Below the pieces are notes generated by a model, which was not told the origin of the DNA, did no database searches, and was given only the letters and a program-made list of their open reading frames with translations. A stretch of 41,543 bases of DNA from an uncultured Geobacteraceae bacterium. Its GTDB lineage: Bacteria > Desulfobacterota > Desulfuromonadia > Geobacterales > Pseudopelobacteraceae. The stretch spans positions 1 to 41,543 of the forward strand of contig CAIOXL010000160.1 of NCBI GenBank assembly GCA_903862245.1, written 5' to 3'. Of this stretch, positions 17,160 to 24,148 are shown piece after piece (the stretch's first letter is position 1; each line of letters begins with the position of its first letter). The position numbers were made by a program, and so were the translations under genes.

Positions 17160-17378
17160 ATGGCAAAAGTACAGAAATCAACCGATTCTTCGAGCTTGGC
17201 AGAAGTTGTTGACAGGATCCTGGACAAAGGGATTGTGATTGACGCGTGGGTAAAGGTATCTCTGGTTGGCATTGAGCTGCTCTCCATCGAAGCACGTGTA
17301 GTTATTGCATCTGTTGAAACGTATCTGAAATACGCTGAAGCGATTGGCCTTACCGCCAGTGCCGCTGCTCCAGCCTGA
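17160..17378 (+). CDS. gvpA: Gas vesicle shell protein GvpA
   Basis: The 72-residue product is the major shell protein that packs into the ribs of the gas vesicle wall. The sequence is almost canonical: [20 protein letters not shown], then [20 protein letters not shown], then [16 protein letters not shown] and a short Ala/Pro tail. The ATG at 17160 follows AGGGAGG at the right spacing; an upstream in-frame ATG at 17106 lies in the leader and adds no conserved residues. It is the first gene after the predicted sigma-54 promoter. A GC-rich hairpin and T-run right after the stop may limit read-through, which would fit the far greater demand for GvpA than for the accessory proteins. Confidence 0.97.
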   Translation: MAKVQKSTDSSSLAEVVDRILDKGIVIDAWVKVSLVGIELLSIEARVVIASVETYLKYAEAIGLTASAAAPA

Positions 17379-17406
17379 GTCTGGAATAGGATAAGGGACA
17401 CCTGTG

Positions 17407-17447
17407 GGGCGGGGGCTATCGGGCCGCCGCCTTGCACGGTTTTTTTT
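17407..17447 (+). terminator. Possible partial terminator (attenuator) after gvpA
   Basis: A GC-rich stem (GGCGG...CCGCC with an inner GGC/GCC extension, about 17408-17431) is followed 8 bases later by eight T residues at 17440-17447. The gap before the T-run makes it an imperfect terminator, which would allow abundant gvpA mRNA with some read-through to the next gene. Confidence 0.35.
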
Positions 17448-17475
17448 GCGTTCTGAGAGGGTGAGGGGGAGCGAC

Positions 17476-18285
17476 ATGGGCAATTTAACTGATGATATGA
17501 CACGGTTGCGCAGTGAAGTTAACGCATTACGGAGTGATCGCGGAACGTTGATGCAGGAGTTGGCGAAAAGCGCCCAGGAACTGGCTGCTACGGTTGCCGG
17601 TATGCAGGCCGATTTTGCCGACGCCCGCAGCGCCATGGCACAGCGCAGCGGCCGGGAGCGGCAGGCCTTTGTGGCGGCAGTGGCCGCAGAGGTGAATGTT
17701 CTGCTGAGCACCTTCTCTCAGAATCGCGCCGCCATGGCGAAAACCGGGAGTGCTGAGCGGGGAGCCTTTTGTGCAGAATTAAAAAAAGAGGTTCTGGACA
17801 TCCGCAAAGGTATGGCGGACGACATGCATGGAGCGCGGCGTGTCTGGCGCGGCCAAACCTTCAAGACGCCGGTGACCGTTCAGGTGAAGAAACGGACGGA
17901 GGGTGCCGTTGTGGTACCGCCACAGGCGGCAGTCGTGCCGGTCGCAAAAAAGCAGGCTGTGGCAAAAGCCGCCCCGGTACAGGTTGCAAAAGCAAAACCG
18001 GTTGCTCCGGTTAAGGCAGTTGCTCCGGTTAAAGCAGCCGCTCCGCTTAAAGCAGTTGCTCCGGTTAAAGCAGTTGCTCCGGTTAAAGCAGTTGCTCCGG
18101 CTAAAGCAGCCGCTCCGGTTACGGCAGCCGCTCCGGTTACGGCAATTGTTCCGCTTACGGCAGTTGTGCCAGATAAGCCGGTTGCACCGGTTGTCGCGGT
18201 TAAACCGGTTGTCCCGGTTGCAGCGCCAGCAACGCCAGCAGCACCGGCAAAACAGGCAAAAAAAGGGAAGCGGAGCGGCAAGTAG
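17476..18285 (+). CDS. GvpC-like protein with 33-residue repeats and a long Ala-Pro-Val-Lys tail
   Basis: The ATG at 17476 follows GAGGGGGA; the product is 269 residues. Residues about 15-110 are helical and repeat with an exact 33-residue period: the segments FADARSAMAQ...ERQAF and FSQNRAAMAK...ERGAF align without gaps, and a degenerate copy flanks them on each side. This is the repeat length of cyanobacterial GvpC, the outer-surface protein that stiffens the vesicle. Several positions match the cyanobacterial consensus as I remember it (Arg at 9, Ala at 11, 13 and 22, Phe at 23, Glu-Leu at 26-27). The remaining ~150 residues are low-complexity APVKAV-type repeats ending KKGKRSGK. Position directly after gvpA is that of gvpC in cyanobacteria. 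I am fairly confident of a surface or scaffold role but not of direct homology. Confidence 0.6.
   Translation: MGNLTDDMTRLRSEVNALRSDRGTLMQELAKSAQELAATVAGMQADFADARSAMAQRSGRERQAFVAAVAAEVNVLLSTFSQNRAAMAKTGSAERGAFCAELKKEVLDIRKGMADDMHGARRVWRGQTFKTPVTVQVKKRTEGAVVVPPQAAVVPVAKKQAVAKAAPVQVAKAKPVAPVKAVAPVKAAAPLKAVAPVKAVAPVKAVAPAKAAAPVTAAAPVTAIVPLTAVVPDKPVAPVVAVKPVVPVAAPATPAAPAKQAKKGKRSGK
18001..18180 (+). repeat. 18-bp coding minisatellite in the gvpC-like gene
   Basis: About ten head-to-tail 18-base units of the form GTTGCTCCGGTTAAAGCA encode the six-residue repeat VAPVKA. Units 2, 4 and 5 are identical; the others differ by a few bases. Because 18 is a multiple of three, gain or loss of units changes the tail length without breaking the frame. 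Confidence 0.85.
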
Positions 18286-18383
18286 GCTCCTGACTATGAC
18301 GCACCGACCCGGGAGCTGGTTCTGGAAAAGCAGGGCACCGGGCGTGGGTAAGAAACAATTAAAAGGAAGAAGAAGGGGAGCTC

Positions 18384-19382
18384 ATGAGTAAGAATTCCGT
18401 AAAAATCGTCAGCTCATCAACCGTGCGCGAACAGGTCGGGGAAGACAGTGTACACCCGGAGCCAAGCGACAGCTTTATCTCTTCTCCCCAGGTGGAGCAG
18501 GTCACGCAGCGGGCTTTGGCCTATCTGGTAGCCGGCTATCCGGTCCATTTTTCCGGCGTGGCTGGCACGGGAAAAACCACCATGGCCTTTCACCTGGCGT
18601 CTAAACTGGGACGGCCGGTCACCCTGGTTCACGGGGATGACGAATTCGGCAGTTCCGATCTGGTCGGCAAGGATTCGGGATACCGGAAAAGCAAACTGGT
18701 GGACAATTATATCCACTCGGTTCTGAAGACCGAAGAGGAGATGAAAAGCCTCTGGGTAGCCAACCGTTTGACCACCGCCTGCGAACGCGGCGAGATTCTT
18801 ATTTATGACGAGTTCAACAGATCCCGCCCGGAAGCCAACAACGCGCTGCTCAGTGTTCTTTCCGAAGGAATTTTGAACCTGCCGAACATGCGTCGTTCCG
18901 GTGAAGGGTACATGGCGGTGCATCCGGAATTCCGGGCGATCTTCACCTCCAACCCGGAGGAGTATGCCGGAACCCACAAAACCCAGGACGCACTGATGGA
19001 CCGCCTGATCACTATCCAGCTGGATCACTATGACCGGGATACGGAGATCATGATCGTTATGAAAAAATCCGGACTCACCCGGATGGATTCGGAACTGATC
19101 GTTGATATCGTACGGGAACTACGGAGCTTCGGAGTAAACAATAACCGTCCGACCATTCGTGCGGGTGTTGCCATCGCCAAGATCCTCGCTTCCCAGAAAC
19201 GGCGTGTCCAGGGAGATGATATCTTCTTCCAGATGATCTGCCGGGATGTCCTGTCAACGGACACCGCCAAGATCACCCGGGGCGGCCAGCCGGTCATGAC
19301 CCAGAAGGTGGAGGAAGTTATCCGTAAATACTGCGGCAGCGGGAAGCCGGCCAGGGAGAAAGCCAAAGAGGTCAGCCCATGA
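18384..19382 (+). CDS. gvpN: Gas vesicle AAA+ ATPase GvpN
   Basis: The 332-residue product is a MoxR-type AAA+ protein with Walker A GVAGTGKTT near residues 59-67, Walker B ILIYDEFNRSRPE near 140, sensor-1 type AIFTSNPEEYAGTHK, and an arginine-bearing MDRLITIQLDHYDRD segment. This arrangement is specific to GvpN. GvpN hydrolyses ATP and is needed for vesicles to grow to full width; it works near the GvpA/GvpC surface. The length is usual for the family, with a polar N-terminal extension of ~35 residues. A ribosome site (GGGGAG) precedes the ATG. The stop overlaps the next gene by 4 bp (ATGA). Confidence 0.95.
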   Translation: MSKNSVKIVSSSTVREQVGEDSVHPEPSDSFISSPQVEQVTQRALAYLVAGYPVHFSGVAGTGKTTMAFHLASKLGRPVTLVHGDDEFGSSDLVGKDSGYRKSKLVDNYIHSVLKTEEEMKSLWVANRLTTACERGEILIYDEFNRSRPEANNALLSVLSEGILNLPNMRRSGEGYMAVHPEFRAIFTSNPEEYAGTHKTQDALMDRLITIQLDHYDRDTEIMIVMKKSGLTRMDSELIVDIVRELRSFGVNNNRPTIRAGVAIAKILASQKRRVQGDDIFFQMICRDVLSTDTAKITRGGQPVMTQKVEEVIRKYCGSGKPAREKAKEVSP

Positions 19383-19699
19383 CAAAAAGAATCATGAGGG
19401 GTGTGCAGGATATCAAGACCCATTCCGGCCGGGCAGACGAGGGCGCAATTCCGTACAAAGCCTATATGAAGCTCAGCATTCTCGAAATGGAAAAGTTCCG
19501 CCGGGGTAAGGAAAAACAGAACGCGCTGGAAAAGATTGTTCAGATTGACCAGCGTTTCCGGGATATCGAAGCGGAGCGGCAGGAGATCATCGCCTCACTG
19601 GAAGCCCAGGGGATACGGGGCCAGCGCCTGCCGGACTATAACGATCCTTCCACGGTAGCCGCACCGCGCGCAACAGGTGCGTTCAAGTTCAAATACTGA
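19379..19699 (+). CDS. Small charged helical protein of unknown function in the gas vesicle operon
   Basis: The 106-residue product starts on an ATGA overlap with gvpN, so it is almost certainly translated with it. Residues about 28-80 are predicted by eye to form a long charged helix or coiled coil (MKLSILEMEKFRRGKEKQ and QRFRDIEAERQEIIASLEAQ). The C-terminal 25 residues are Pro/Gly-rich and end in FKFKY. It has no membrane segment and no cysteines. I do not recognise a named family. Coupling to gvpN suggests a vesicle-specific accessory role, for example an adaptor or regulator of GvpN, but this is inference only. Confidence 0.7.
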   Translation: MTKRIMRGVQDIKTHSGRADEGAIPYKAYMKLSILEMEKFRRGKEKQNALEKIVQIDQRFRDIEAERQEIIASLEAQGIRGQRLPDYNDPSTVAAPRATGAFKFKY

Positions 19700-19708
19700 G
19701 GTGCCGAT

Positions 19709-19936
19709 ATGCTGACCGTTCATGATTCACACCACATTGCAACACATCGCTGCGTAGCCGGCCACCGGGCCTGCCGGTCACTTACCGGTTTCCCCCTGGG
19801 TGCCGGTGAAGCGCGCCGCGTTACCCATGAAAGTATCGCCCTTGTGAACCGGCGCCTCCGCTTTGCCTGGCTGATCGCACAATGGAGACGGCACGAGAAC
19901 AGCGTAAAAAGCCGAAGAGCAGCGGTACGGGGCTGA
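19709..19936 (+). CDS. Hypothetical small basic protein, doubtful gene
   Basis: The 75-residue frame begins 9 bp after the previous stop with a GAGGTG site before its ATG. Codon choice in the middle (ALVNRRLRFAWLIAQWRRHE) looks like real coding. The product is rich in Arg and His and has no recognisable family or motif. It lies in the direction and line of the gvp operon. It may be a genuine small gene or chance; 19937-19996 holds only the ribosome site of the next gene. Confidence 0.4.
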   Translation: MLTVHDSHHIATHRCVAGHRACRSLTGFPLGAGEARRVTHESIALVNRRLRFAWLIAQWRRHENSVKSRRAAVRG

Positions 19937-19996
19937 ACCTCCCTGCGCCGCTCCTGATATTCGTATGCACGTCCAGATGAACGAGGAGGAATACCG

Positions 19997-20170
19997 ATGA
20001 AGATCAACTGTCTGTCCTGCGGCCACACCATTGACCTTGATGACGCCTACAGCGATTACGAAGGGCAGGTCAAGTGTTATACATGCAGCGCCCTGCTGGA
20101 GATAAAACTGGAAGACAGCTGCATCAAGGCTGTCAGATTCGTCAAGACGACACGTGGTGCGGCTGAATAG
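19997..20170 (+). CDS. 57-residue zinc-ribbon protein in the gas vesicle operon
   Basis: A short gene with a strong ribosome site (GAGGAGG six bases before the ATG). The product MKINCLSCGHTIDLDD... carries CLSC at residues 5-8 and CYTC at 27-30, a standard four-cysteine zinc ribbon with a ~18-residue spacing, followed by a small strand-rich end (ALLEIKLEDSCIKAVRFVK). This is the size of a stand-alone rubredoxin-like or zinc-ribbon module. It sits between the gvpN-linked genes and gvpF/L, all in one direction. No enzymatic residues are visible; a binding or scaffold role is likeliest. I know of no named Gvp protein with this structure. Confidence 0.75.
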   Translation: MKINCLSCGHTIDLDDAYSDYEGQVKCYTCSALLEIKLEDSCIKAVRFVKTTRGAAE

Positions 20171-20236
20171 CCTTGCAGCAGCGGGGTCTGTCGCAGACAT
20201 ACTTACCGAGCAGAACAGCATAAAGGGGACGGCACT

Positions 20237-20998
20237 ATGGACGGCAAGGAAATAAAAAACGGAAGAAAATATCTTTATGCCGTCATCCCGGCAACAGGGG
20301 AACAGGAGTACGGCAATATAGGCATCGACGGAGAGAATGTATATCTCATCACTGACAATCAGGTCGCCGCAGTGGTCAGTGATTACGGCGCGGGGAAAAT
20401 CCGCCCGGAACGGCGTCATATCGCAGCGCACCAGGCTGTTCTGAAACGCCTTATGGAGGACGAGACACCGCTGCCGATCACATTTGGTGTCATGGCCGAA
20501 GGGGCCAAAGAGATCAAACGGATCCTGTCGCTCAACCGTAAAACGTTTACCGAGCAACTGCACCGTGTTCATGGCAAAGTGGAGATGGGACTGCGTGTTG
20601 CGTGGGATGTGCCGAATATTTTTGAATATTTTGTCAATACACACGCAGATCTCCGGAGTGCCAGAGACCAGTTCATGGGTAACAGCCGGGTACCGAGCCA
20701 GGAAGACAAGATTGAGGTCGGGCGTCTATTTGACCGGGTTCTCCAGGAAGACCGGGAAGAGCATACCGACCGGGTGGAAACGATCCTGTCGCCCGCCTGT
20801 TTTGAAATCAAGCGGAACGTGCCCCGGACCGAACGGGACGTCATGAATCTGGCCTGCCTGGTCAGCCGGGATGCGGTAGACAAGGATTTTGAGGCGGCCA
20901 TATTCGAAGCGGCACGCGGTTTCGACAACAACTTTTCTTTCGATTTTAACGGACCATGGGCGCCGCACAATTTTGTGGACGTTGAGCTTCGTTTCTAA
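20237..20998 (+). CDS. gvpF: Gas vesicle protein of the GvpF/GvpL family, copy 3
   Basis: The 253-residue product is the most canonical of the three GvpF/L paralogues. It begins KYLYAVIPATGEQ and has the conserved HQAVLKRLMEDETPLPITFGVM segment (about 75-97). The HGKVEMGLRVAWD region follows at about 112-125, and the chain ends with FNGPWAPHNFVDVELRF. GvpF binds GvpA and is part of the minimal assembly set. The ATG follows AAAGGGGA. It lies next to gvpG, as in many bacterial gvp clusters, which is why I assign F rather than L; that choice is tentative. Confidence 0.88.
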   Translation: MDGKEIKNGRKYLYAVIPATGEQEYGNIGIDGENVYLITDNQVAAVVSDYGAGKIRPERRHIAAHQAVLKRLMEDETPLPITFGVMAEGAKEIKRILSLNRKTFTEQLHRVHGKVEMGLRVAWDVPNIFEYFVNTHADLRSARDQFMGNSRVPSQEDKIEVGRLFDRVLQEDREEHTDRVETILSPACFEIKRNVPRTERDVMNLACLVSRDAVDKDFEAAIFEAARGFDNNFSFDFNGPWAPHNFVDVELRF

Positions 20999-21049
20999 GT
21001 ATGTCCCCGACGCCATCCTTCGTCGCCACTGCCCTCGCGGAGAACAGTA

Positions 21050-21298
21050 ATGTTCCTGGTTGATGATATTCTCATGTCGCCTGCGCGCGGCCTTTACTGG
21101 GTTTTCAAGGAAATCTGCCGCGCGGCCGAGGAAGATCAGGCCGGCGAGGCCGACTCCATAACGACCAAACTCAGTGAGCTCTACATGATGCTGGAGACCG
21201 GGATGATGACGGAGGCGGAATTCGACGCCGAAGAAAAGATTCTGCTCGATCGCCTTGATGTAATCAGGGGCGATGCCGGAGATGATGAGGATGAGTAG
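21050..21298 (+). CDS. gvpG: Gas vesicle protein GvpG
   Basis: The 82-residue product matches GvpG: a hydrophobic N-terminus MFLVDDILMSPARGLYWVFK followed by EICRAAEEDQ, and a helical acidic half (LSELYMMLETGMMTEAEFDA) ending in an Asp/Glu tail. GvpG is a small accessory protein in the minimal set for assembly and is thought to work with GvpF/L. The gene lies between gvpF/L and the ArsA-like ATPase gene in the usual accessory block. The ribosome site is poor, which may mean low-level translation. Confidence 0.92.
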   Translation: MFLVDDILMSPARGLYWVFKEICRAAEEDQAGEADSITTKLSELYMMLETGMMTEAEFDAEEKILLDRLDVIRGDAGDDEDE

Positions 21299-21354
21299 GA
21301 AACCGGGCAGGTGACCGCTCCCCTCGACGGGATAGACATAACACGGGATATTGC

Positions 21355-23316
21355 ATGAAATCCTCCGGTACGACTCCTTTTTTCTTATCTGAAGCGGGCC
21401 TCCGGCTTTTGCTGTTCGGCGGCAAGGGGGGGGTGGGGAAAACCACCGCCTCGGCAGCTACCGCTCTGGAATGTGCCCGCCGCTATCCGGAGAGCACTCT
21501 GCTGCTCGTCTCAACCGACCCTGCCCACTCTCTTTTTGACAGCTTTGCCGGAGCCTCCATCCCGGAAAACATCCGGATTCTGGAGCTGGATTCCCGTGCC
21601 TGTCTCCACGCATTTCAGGAAAAAAACCGGCAGCGATTGAGCGAAATTGCTGCCCGGGGAACGTTTCTCGACGCAGACGATATCAACCGGTTTCTGGAAC
21701 TGTCCCTGCCGGGCATGGATGAACTCATGGCTTTTCTGGAGATCAGCCGCTGGGTCCGGGAACGGACCTATGACCGGATCATCATGGATACGGCCCCGAC
21801 GGGGCATACCCTCCGCCTCATGGAAATGCCGGACATGATCCGCAAGTGGCTGGAGGCGCTGGACACGCTCCTGGCCAAAAACAGGTACATGAAAAAACTT
21901 TTCCGGGGGAGTTACGAGCAGGACGACCTTGATGAGTTCATTGGGGATCTCGCACTCTCTGTCAAAGAGATGGAAACACTGCTTAAAGATCACCAACAGT
22001 GCCGGTTCGTTCCGGTCATGCTGGCGGAACCGTTGAGCGTTGAGGAAACGCGGGATCTGATCCGGGAATTGCGGCACCTCCGCATCGGTGTTGCAGACGT
22101 GGTCATCAACCGCCTCTACCCGGAGAGTCCCTGCCCGGTCTGCAGGAGTATTCATGACCGGCAGCAGGGTGAACTGGCCCGCCTCTTCACCGATCCCGGC
22201 TTCGCCCGCCTCAGGTTCTGGGGGGTACCGATGCATCCCGAGGAACTACGGGGACTTGAGTCACTGTGCACCTTCTGGGATGGACTGGAGGAAGTAACCG
22301 TCCCCTCCGGAGCGCCCCGGTCTCTCCTGCCGGCACAACCGGGACGCGTGGATGCCCCCGCTCCTCTGCCGGCACCTGACATGGCGCTGCTCGTATTCGC
22401 AGGCAAGGGAGGAGTCGGCAAAACGACCGTGGCGTGTGCCACGGCGCTGCATCTGGCCCGCACCTGCCCCGAAAAACGGATACTCCTGTTTTCAGCGGAT
22501 CCTGCACATTCCCTGGCCGACTGCCTTGACCTGCCGCTCGGCCCGCACCCGGTTCAGGTTGCCCCCGGTGTATGGGCCATGGAAATGAACGCAACCGCCG
22601 ACTTTGTGACCCTGAAGAATCTGTACCGGAAAGAGCTGGCGCAGTTTTTTTCCCAATTGATGCCGAATCTTGATCTGACCTTTGACCGTGAAGTCATGGA
22701 ACGGATCATGGATCTGTCCCCCCCCGGAATCGACGAGTTGATGGCCCTGACGGCGGTGATGGATATCATGACCATTGAGGGGTACGACCTGCTGGTTCTT
22801 GACGCGGCGCCGACCGGCCATCTGATCAGATTATTGGAATTGCCGAATATCATCGAAGAGTGGCTGAAGGTGTTTTTCAGTCTCTTCCTGAAGTACCGGA
22901 ACGTATTCCGGCTCCCCGGCGTTTCCGGTCGTCTGGTCCGGTTATCCAAAGATCTGAAACGCCTGCGGGCACTCCTGTGTGATCCGGCCCGCACCGCCCT
23001 CTACGCCGTCAGCATCCTTACGGAAATGTCTTTCGAGGAGACCAGGGATCTGGCAGCCGCCTGCAGTCGCCTGCACGTTCCGGTTGCCGGGCTGTTTCTG
23101 AATATGGCAACGCCGGACGGGACGGACCCGCTCTGCCGCTCGGTGTATAAACGGGAAACCGCCGTGCGGAGTAAATTCGACCGGGATTTTCCCGCCATCA
23201 ACCGGACGGTGGTGTATCGCCAGGGAGACCTCCGGGGAGAAAAACAACTCGCCTCTCTGGGACAGCTCCTGTTCCATCCGTTACACAGCGCTGCGGCGGG
23301 AAACCGGGCGGCGTGA
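21355..23316 (+). CDS. Fused tandem ArsA/Get3-type ATPase in the gas vesicle operon
   Basis: The 653-residue product is two ArsA/Get3 ATPase halves in one chain. Half 1 has P-loop GGKGGVGKTT (22-31), STDPAHSLFD and DTAPTGHTLRL. Half 2, after a Pro/Ala linker around 325-342, has GKGGVGKTT (350-358), SADPAHSLAD and DAAPTGHLIRL. Half 1 keeps a CPVC pair in SPCPVCRSIHDRQ, the position of the Get3 zinc cysteines, whereas half 2 has only one Cys in DPLCRSVYKRE. Get3 delivers hydrophobic tail-anchored proteins; ArsA powers arsenite export. No arsB, arsR or arsD is nearby, and gvpG and gvpS/J flank the gene, so I infer handling or targeting of hydrophobic Gvp subunits rather than arsenic resistance. 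Confidence 0.85.
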   Translation: MKSSGTTPFFLSEAGLRLLLFGGKGGVGKTTASAATALECARRYPESTLLLVSTDPAHSLFDSFAGASIPENIRILELDSRACLHAFQEKNRQRLSEIAARGTFLDADDINRFLELSLPGMDELMAFLEISRWVRERTYDRIIMDTAPTGHTLRLMEMPDMIRKWLEALDTLLAKNRYMKKLFRGSYEQDDLDEFIGDLALSVKEMETLLKDHQQCRFVPVMLAEPLSVEETRDLIRELRHLRIGVADVVINRLYPESPCPVCRSIHDRQQGELARLFTDPGFARLRFWGVPMHPEELRGLESLCTFWDGLEEVTVPSGAPRSLLPAQPGRVDAPAPLPAPDMALLVFAGKGGVGKTTVACATALHLARTCPEKRILLFSADPAHSLADCLDLPLGPHPVQVAPGVWAMEMNATADFVTLKNLYRKELAQFFSQLMPNLDLTFDREVMERIMDLSPPGIDELMALTAVMDIMTIEGYDLLVLDAAPTGHLIRLLELPNIIEEWLKVFFSLFLKYRNVFRLPGVSGRLVRLSKDLKRLRALLCDPARTALYAVSILTEMSFEETRDLAAACSRLHVPVAGLFLNMATPDGTDPLCRSVYKRETAVRSKFDRDFPAINRTVVYRQGDLRGEKQLASLGQLLFHPLHSAAAGNRAA

Positions 23317-23373
23317 AATGTTCAATCACAGTGGATACGGGGCAACCCGCATTAACGGAAAGTACGGTGCACC

Positions 23374-23565
23374 ATGCCCGATGAACTGAGTGAAAGTGAA
23401 CATATCAGCCTGTGCGAGGTTCTGGACCGGATTCTCAATAAAGGGGCCGTAATTGTCGGCGATGTCATGATTTCGGTGGCCGATATCGACCTCATCTACC
23501 TTGGCCTGCAGGTCATCCTGACTTCGGTGGAAACAGCACGGCGCGAGGAGGGCTTGATCAAATGA
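23374..23565 (+). CDS. GvpA-related minor protein (GvpS/GvpJ type)
   Basis: The 63-residue product is a GvpA paralogue: SLCEVLDRILNKGAVIVGDV then MISVADIDLIYLGLQVILTS then VETARREEGLIK. The GvpA helix-strand-strand-helix core is kept, but the shell motif [15 protein letters not shown] is replaced by VGDVMISVADIDLIY, which is the signature of the GvpJ/GvpM/GvpS group. These minor proteins are thought to form the tips or to nucleate assembly. The length is close to GvpS. It overlaps gvpK by 4 bp (ATGA), so the two are made together. Confidence 0.85.
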   Translation: MPDELSESEHISLCEVLDRILNKGAVIVGDVMISVADIDLIYLGLQVILTSVETARREEGLIK

Positions 23566-23936
23566 ACACAGAGAACGGTCCCGAAACATACCACCCGTCA
23601 GGATCCGTTGTGGAATCCCCGGACGCGGGCGACTTCGCAAAAATCATGGCGGCGCAAAGCGCTCTTTCCCCCGCCCGGCGTTTGAACCTCGATGCCAATA
23701 AGACGAAAAATGCGCTGGCCCAGCTTGTGCTGACGGTGGTGAAACTCCTTCATGAACTGCTGGAAAAACAGGCCATTCGCCGGATTGACGGGGGGGGACT
23801 TACGGATGAGGAAATAGAACGCCTCGGTTTCACGTTGATGCGGCAGTCCGAGGAAATCACCAAAATTGCCCACGAATTCGGCCTCGAAAGTGACGATCTG
23901 AATCTGGACCTGGGACCTTTGGGGAAATTGTTGTAG
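23562..23936 (+). CDS. gvpK: Gas vesicle protein GvpK
   Basis: The 124-residue product has a variable polar start followed by the GvpK core: RLNLDANKTKNALAQLVLTV, VKLLHELLEKQAIRRIDGG, LTDEEIERLGFTLMRQSEEI and a C-terminal DLNLDLGPLGKLL. GvpK belongs to the minimal set needed for assembly and is helical and soluble. Its start codon overlaps the stop of the gvpS/J-like gene. A 212-bp structured spacer separates it from the last gvp gene. Confidence 0.95.
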   Translation: MNTENGPETYHPSGSVVESPDAGDFAKIMAAQSALSPARRLNLDANKTKNALAQLVLTVVKLLHELLEKQAIRRIDGGGLTDEEIERLGFTLMRQSEEITKIAHEFGLESDDLNLDLGPLGKLL

Positions 23937-23957
23937 CAGCTCAGCCCACCCAGTTGC

Positions 23958-24127
23958 CATCCGGAAACTCCGGATGAGCGACTGTTGGTTTCCGTAGCGG
24001 AAAGCGGGGATTTTTTCTCCCGGCAAGGAAATCAAGGAATTGCACGGAAGCGTACTTCGGTACGCCGCACACGTAAGGCCGCAGATTGACGCCGCGAGGG
24101 GGAAAAAGCGCCCTTTCCGGACGGAAA
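23958..24127. other. Structured intergenic segment inside the gvp operon
   Basis: The 212-bp gap after gvpK contains four clear hairpins. CATCCGGA AAC TCCGGATG lies at 23958-23976. TTTCCG TAG CGGAAA lies at 23989-24003. A UUCG-capped perfect stem GCGTAC TTCG GTACGC lies at 24050-24065. TTTCCG GA CGGAAA lies at 24114-24127. The TTTCCG/CGGAAA pair occurs at both ends of a ~139-bp stretch. No coding signal is convincing on either strand. It could be a dispersed repeat element or an mRNA processing or stability region. Confidence 0.4.
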
Positions 24128-24148
24128 CTAGATAAACGGGAGAAAAAA

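Noticed and set aside
18001-18180. Regular repeats as a possible CRISPR array
   Set aside because: Units are 18 bases, directly adjacent with no spacers, and in frame with a coding gene; no cas genes are present.
17880-18281. Minus-strand frame encoding Ala-Thr-Gly repeats
   Set aside because: Mirror of the 18-bp minisatellite in the gvpC-like gene; there is no ribosome site and the plus-strand frame fits the operon.
21355-23316. Arsenic resistance operon
   Set aside because: Only the ATPase resembles ArsA; no arsB, arsC, arsD or arsR is nearby and all neighbours are gvp genes.
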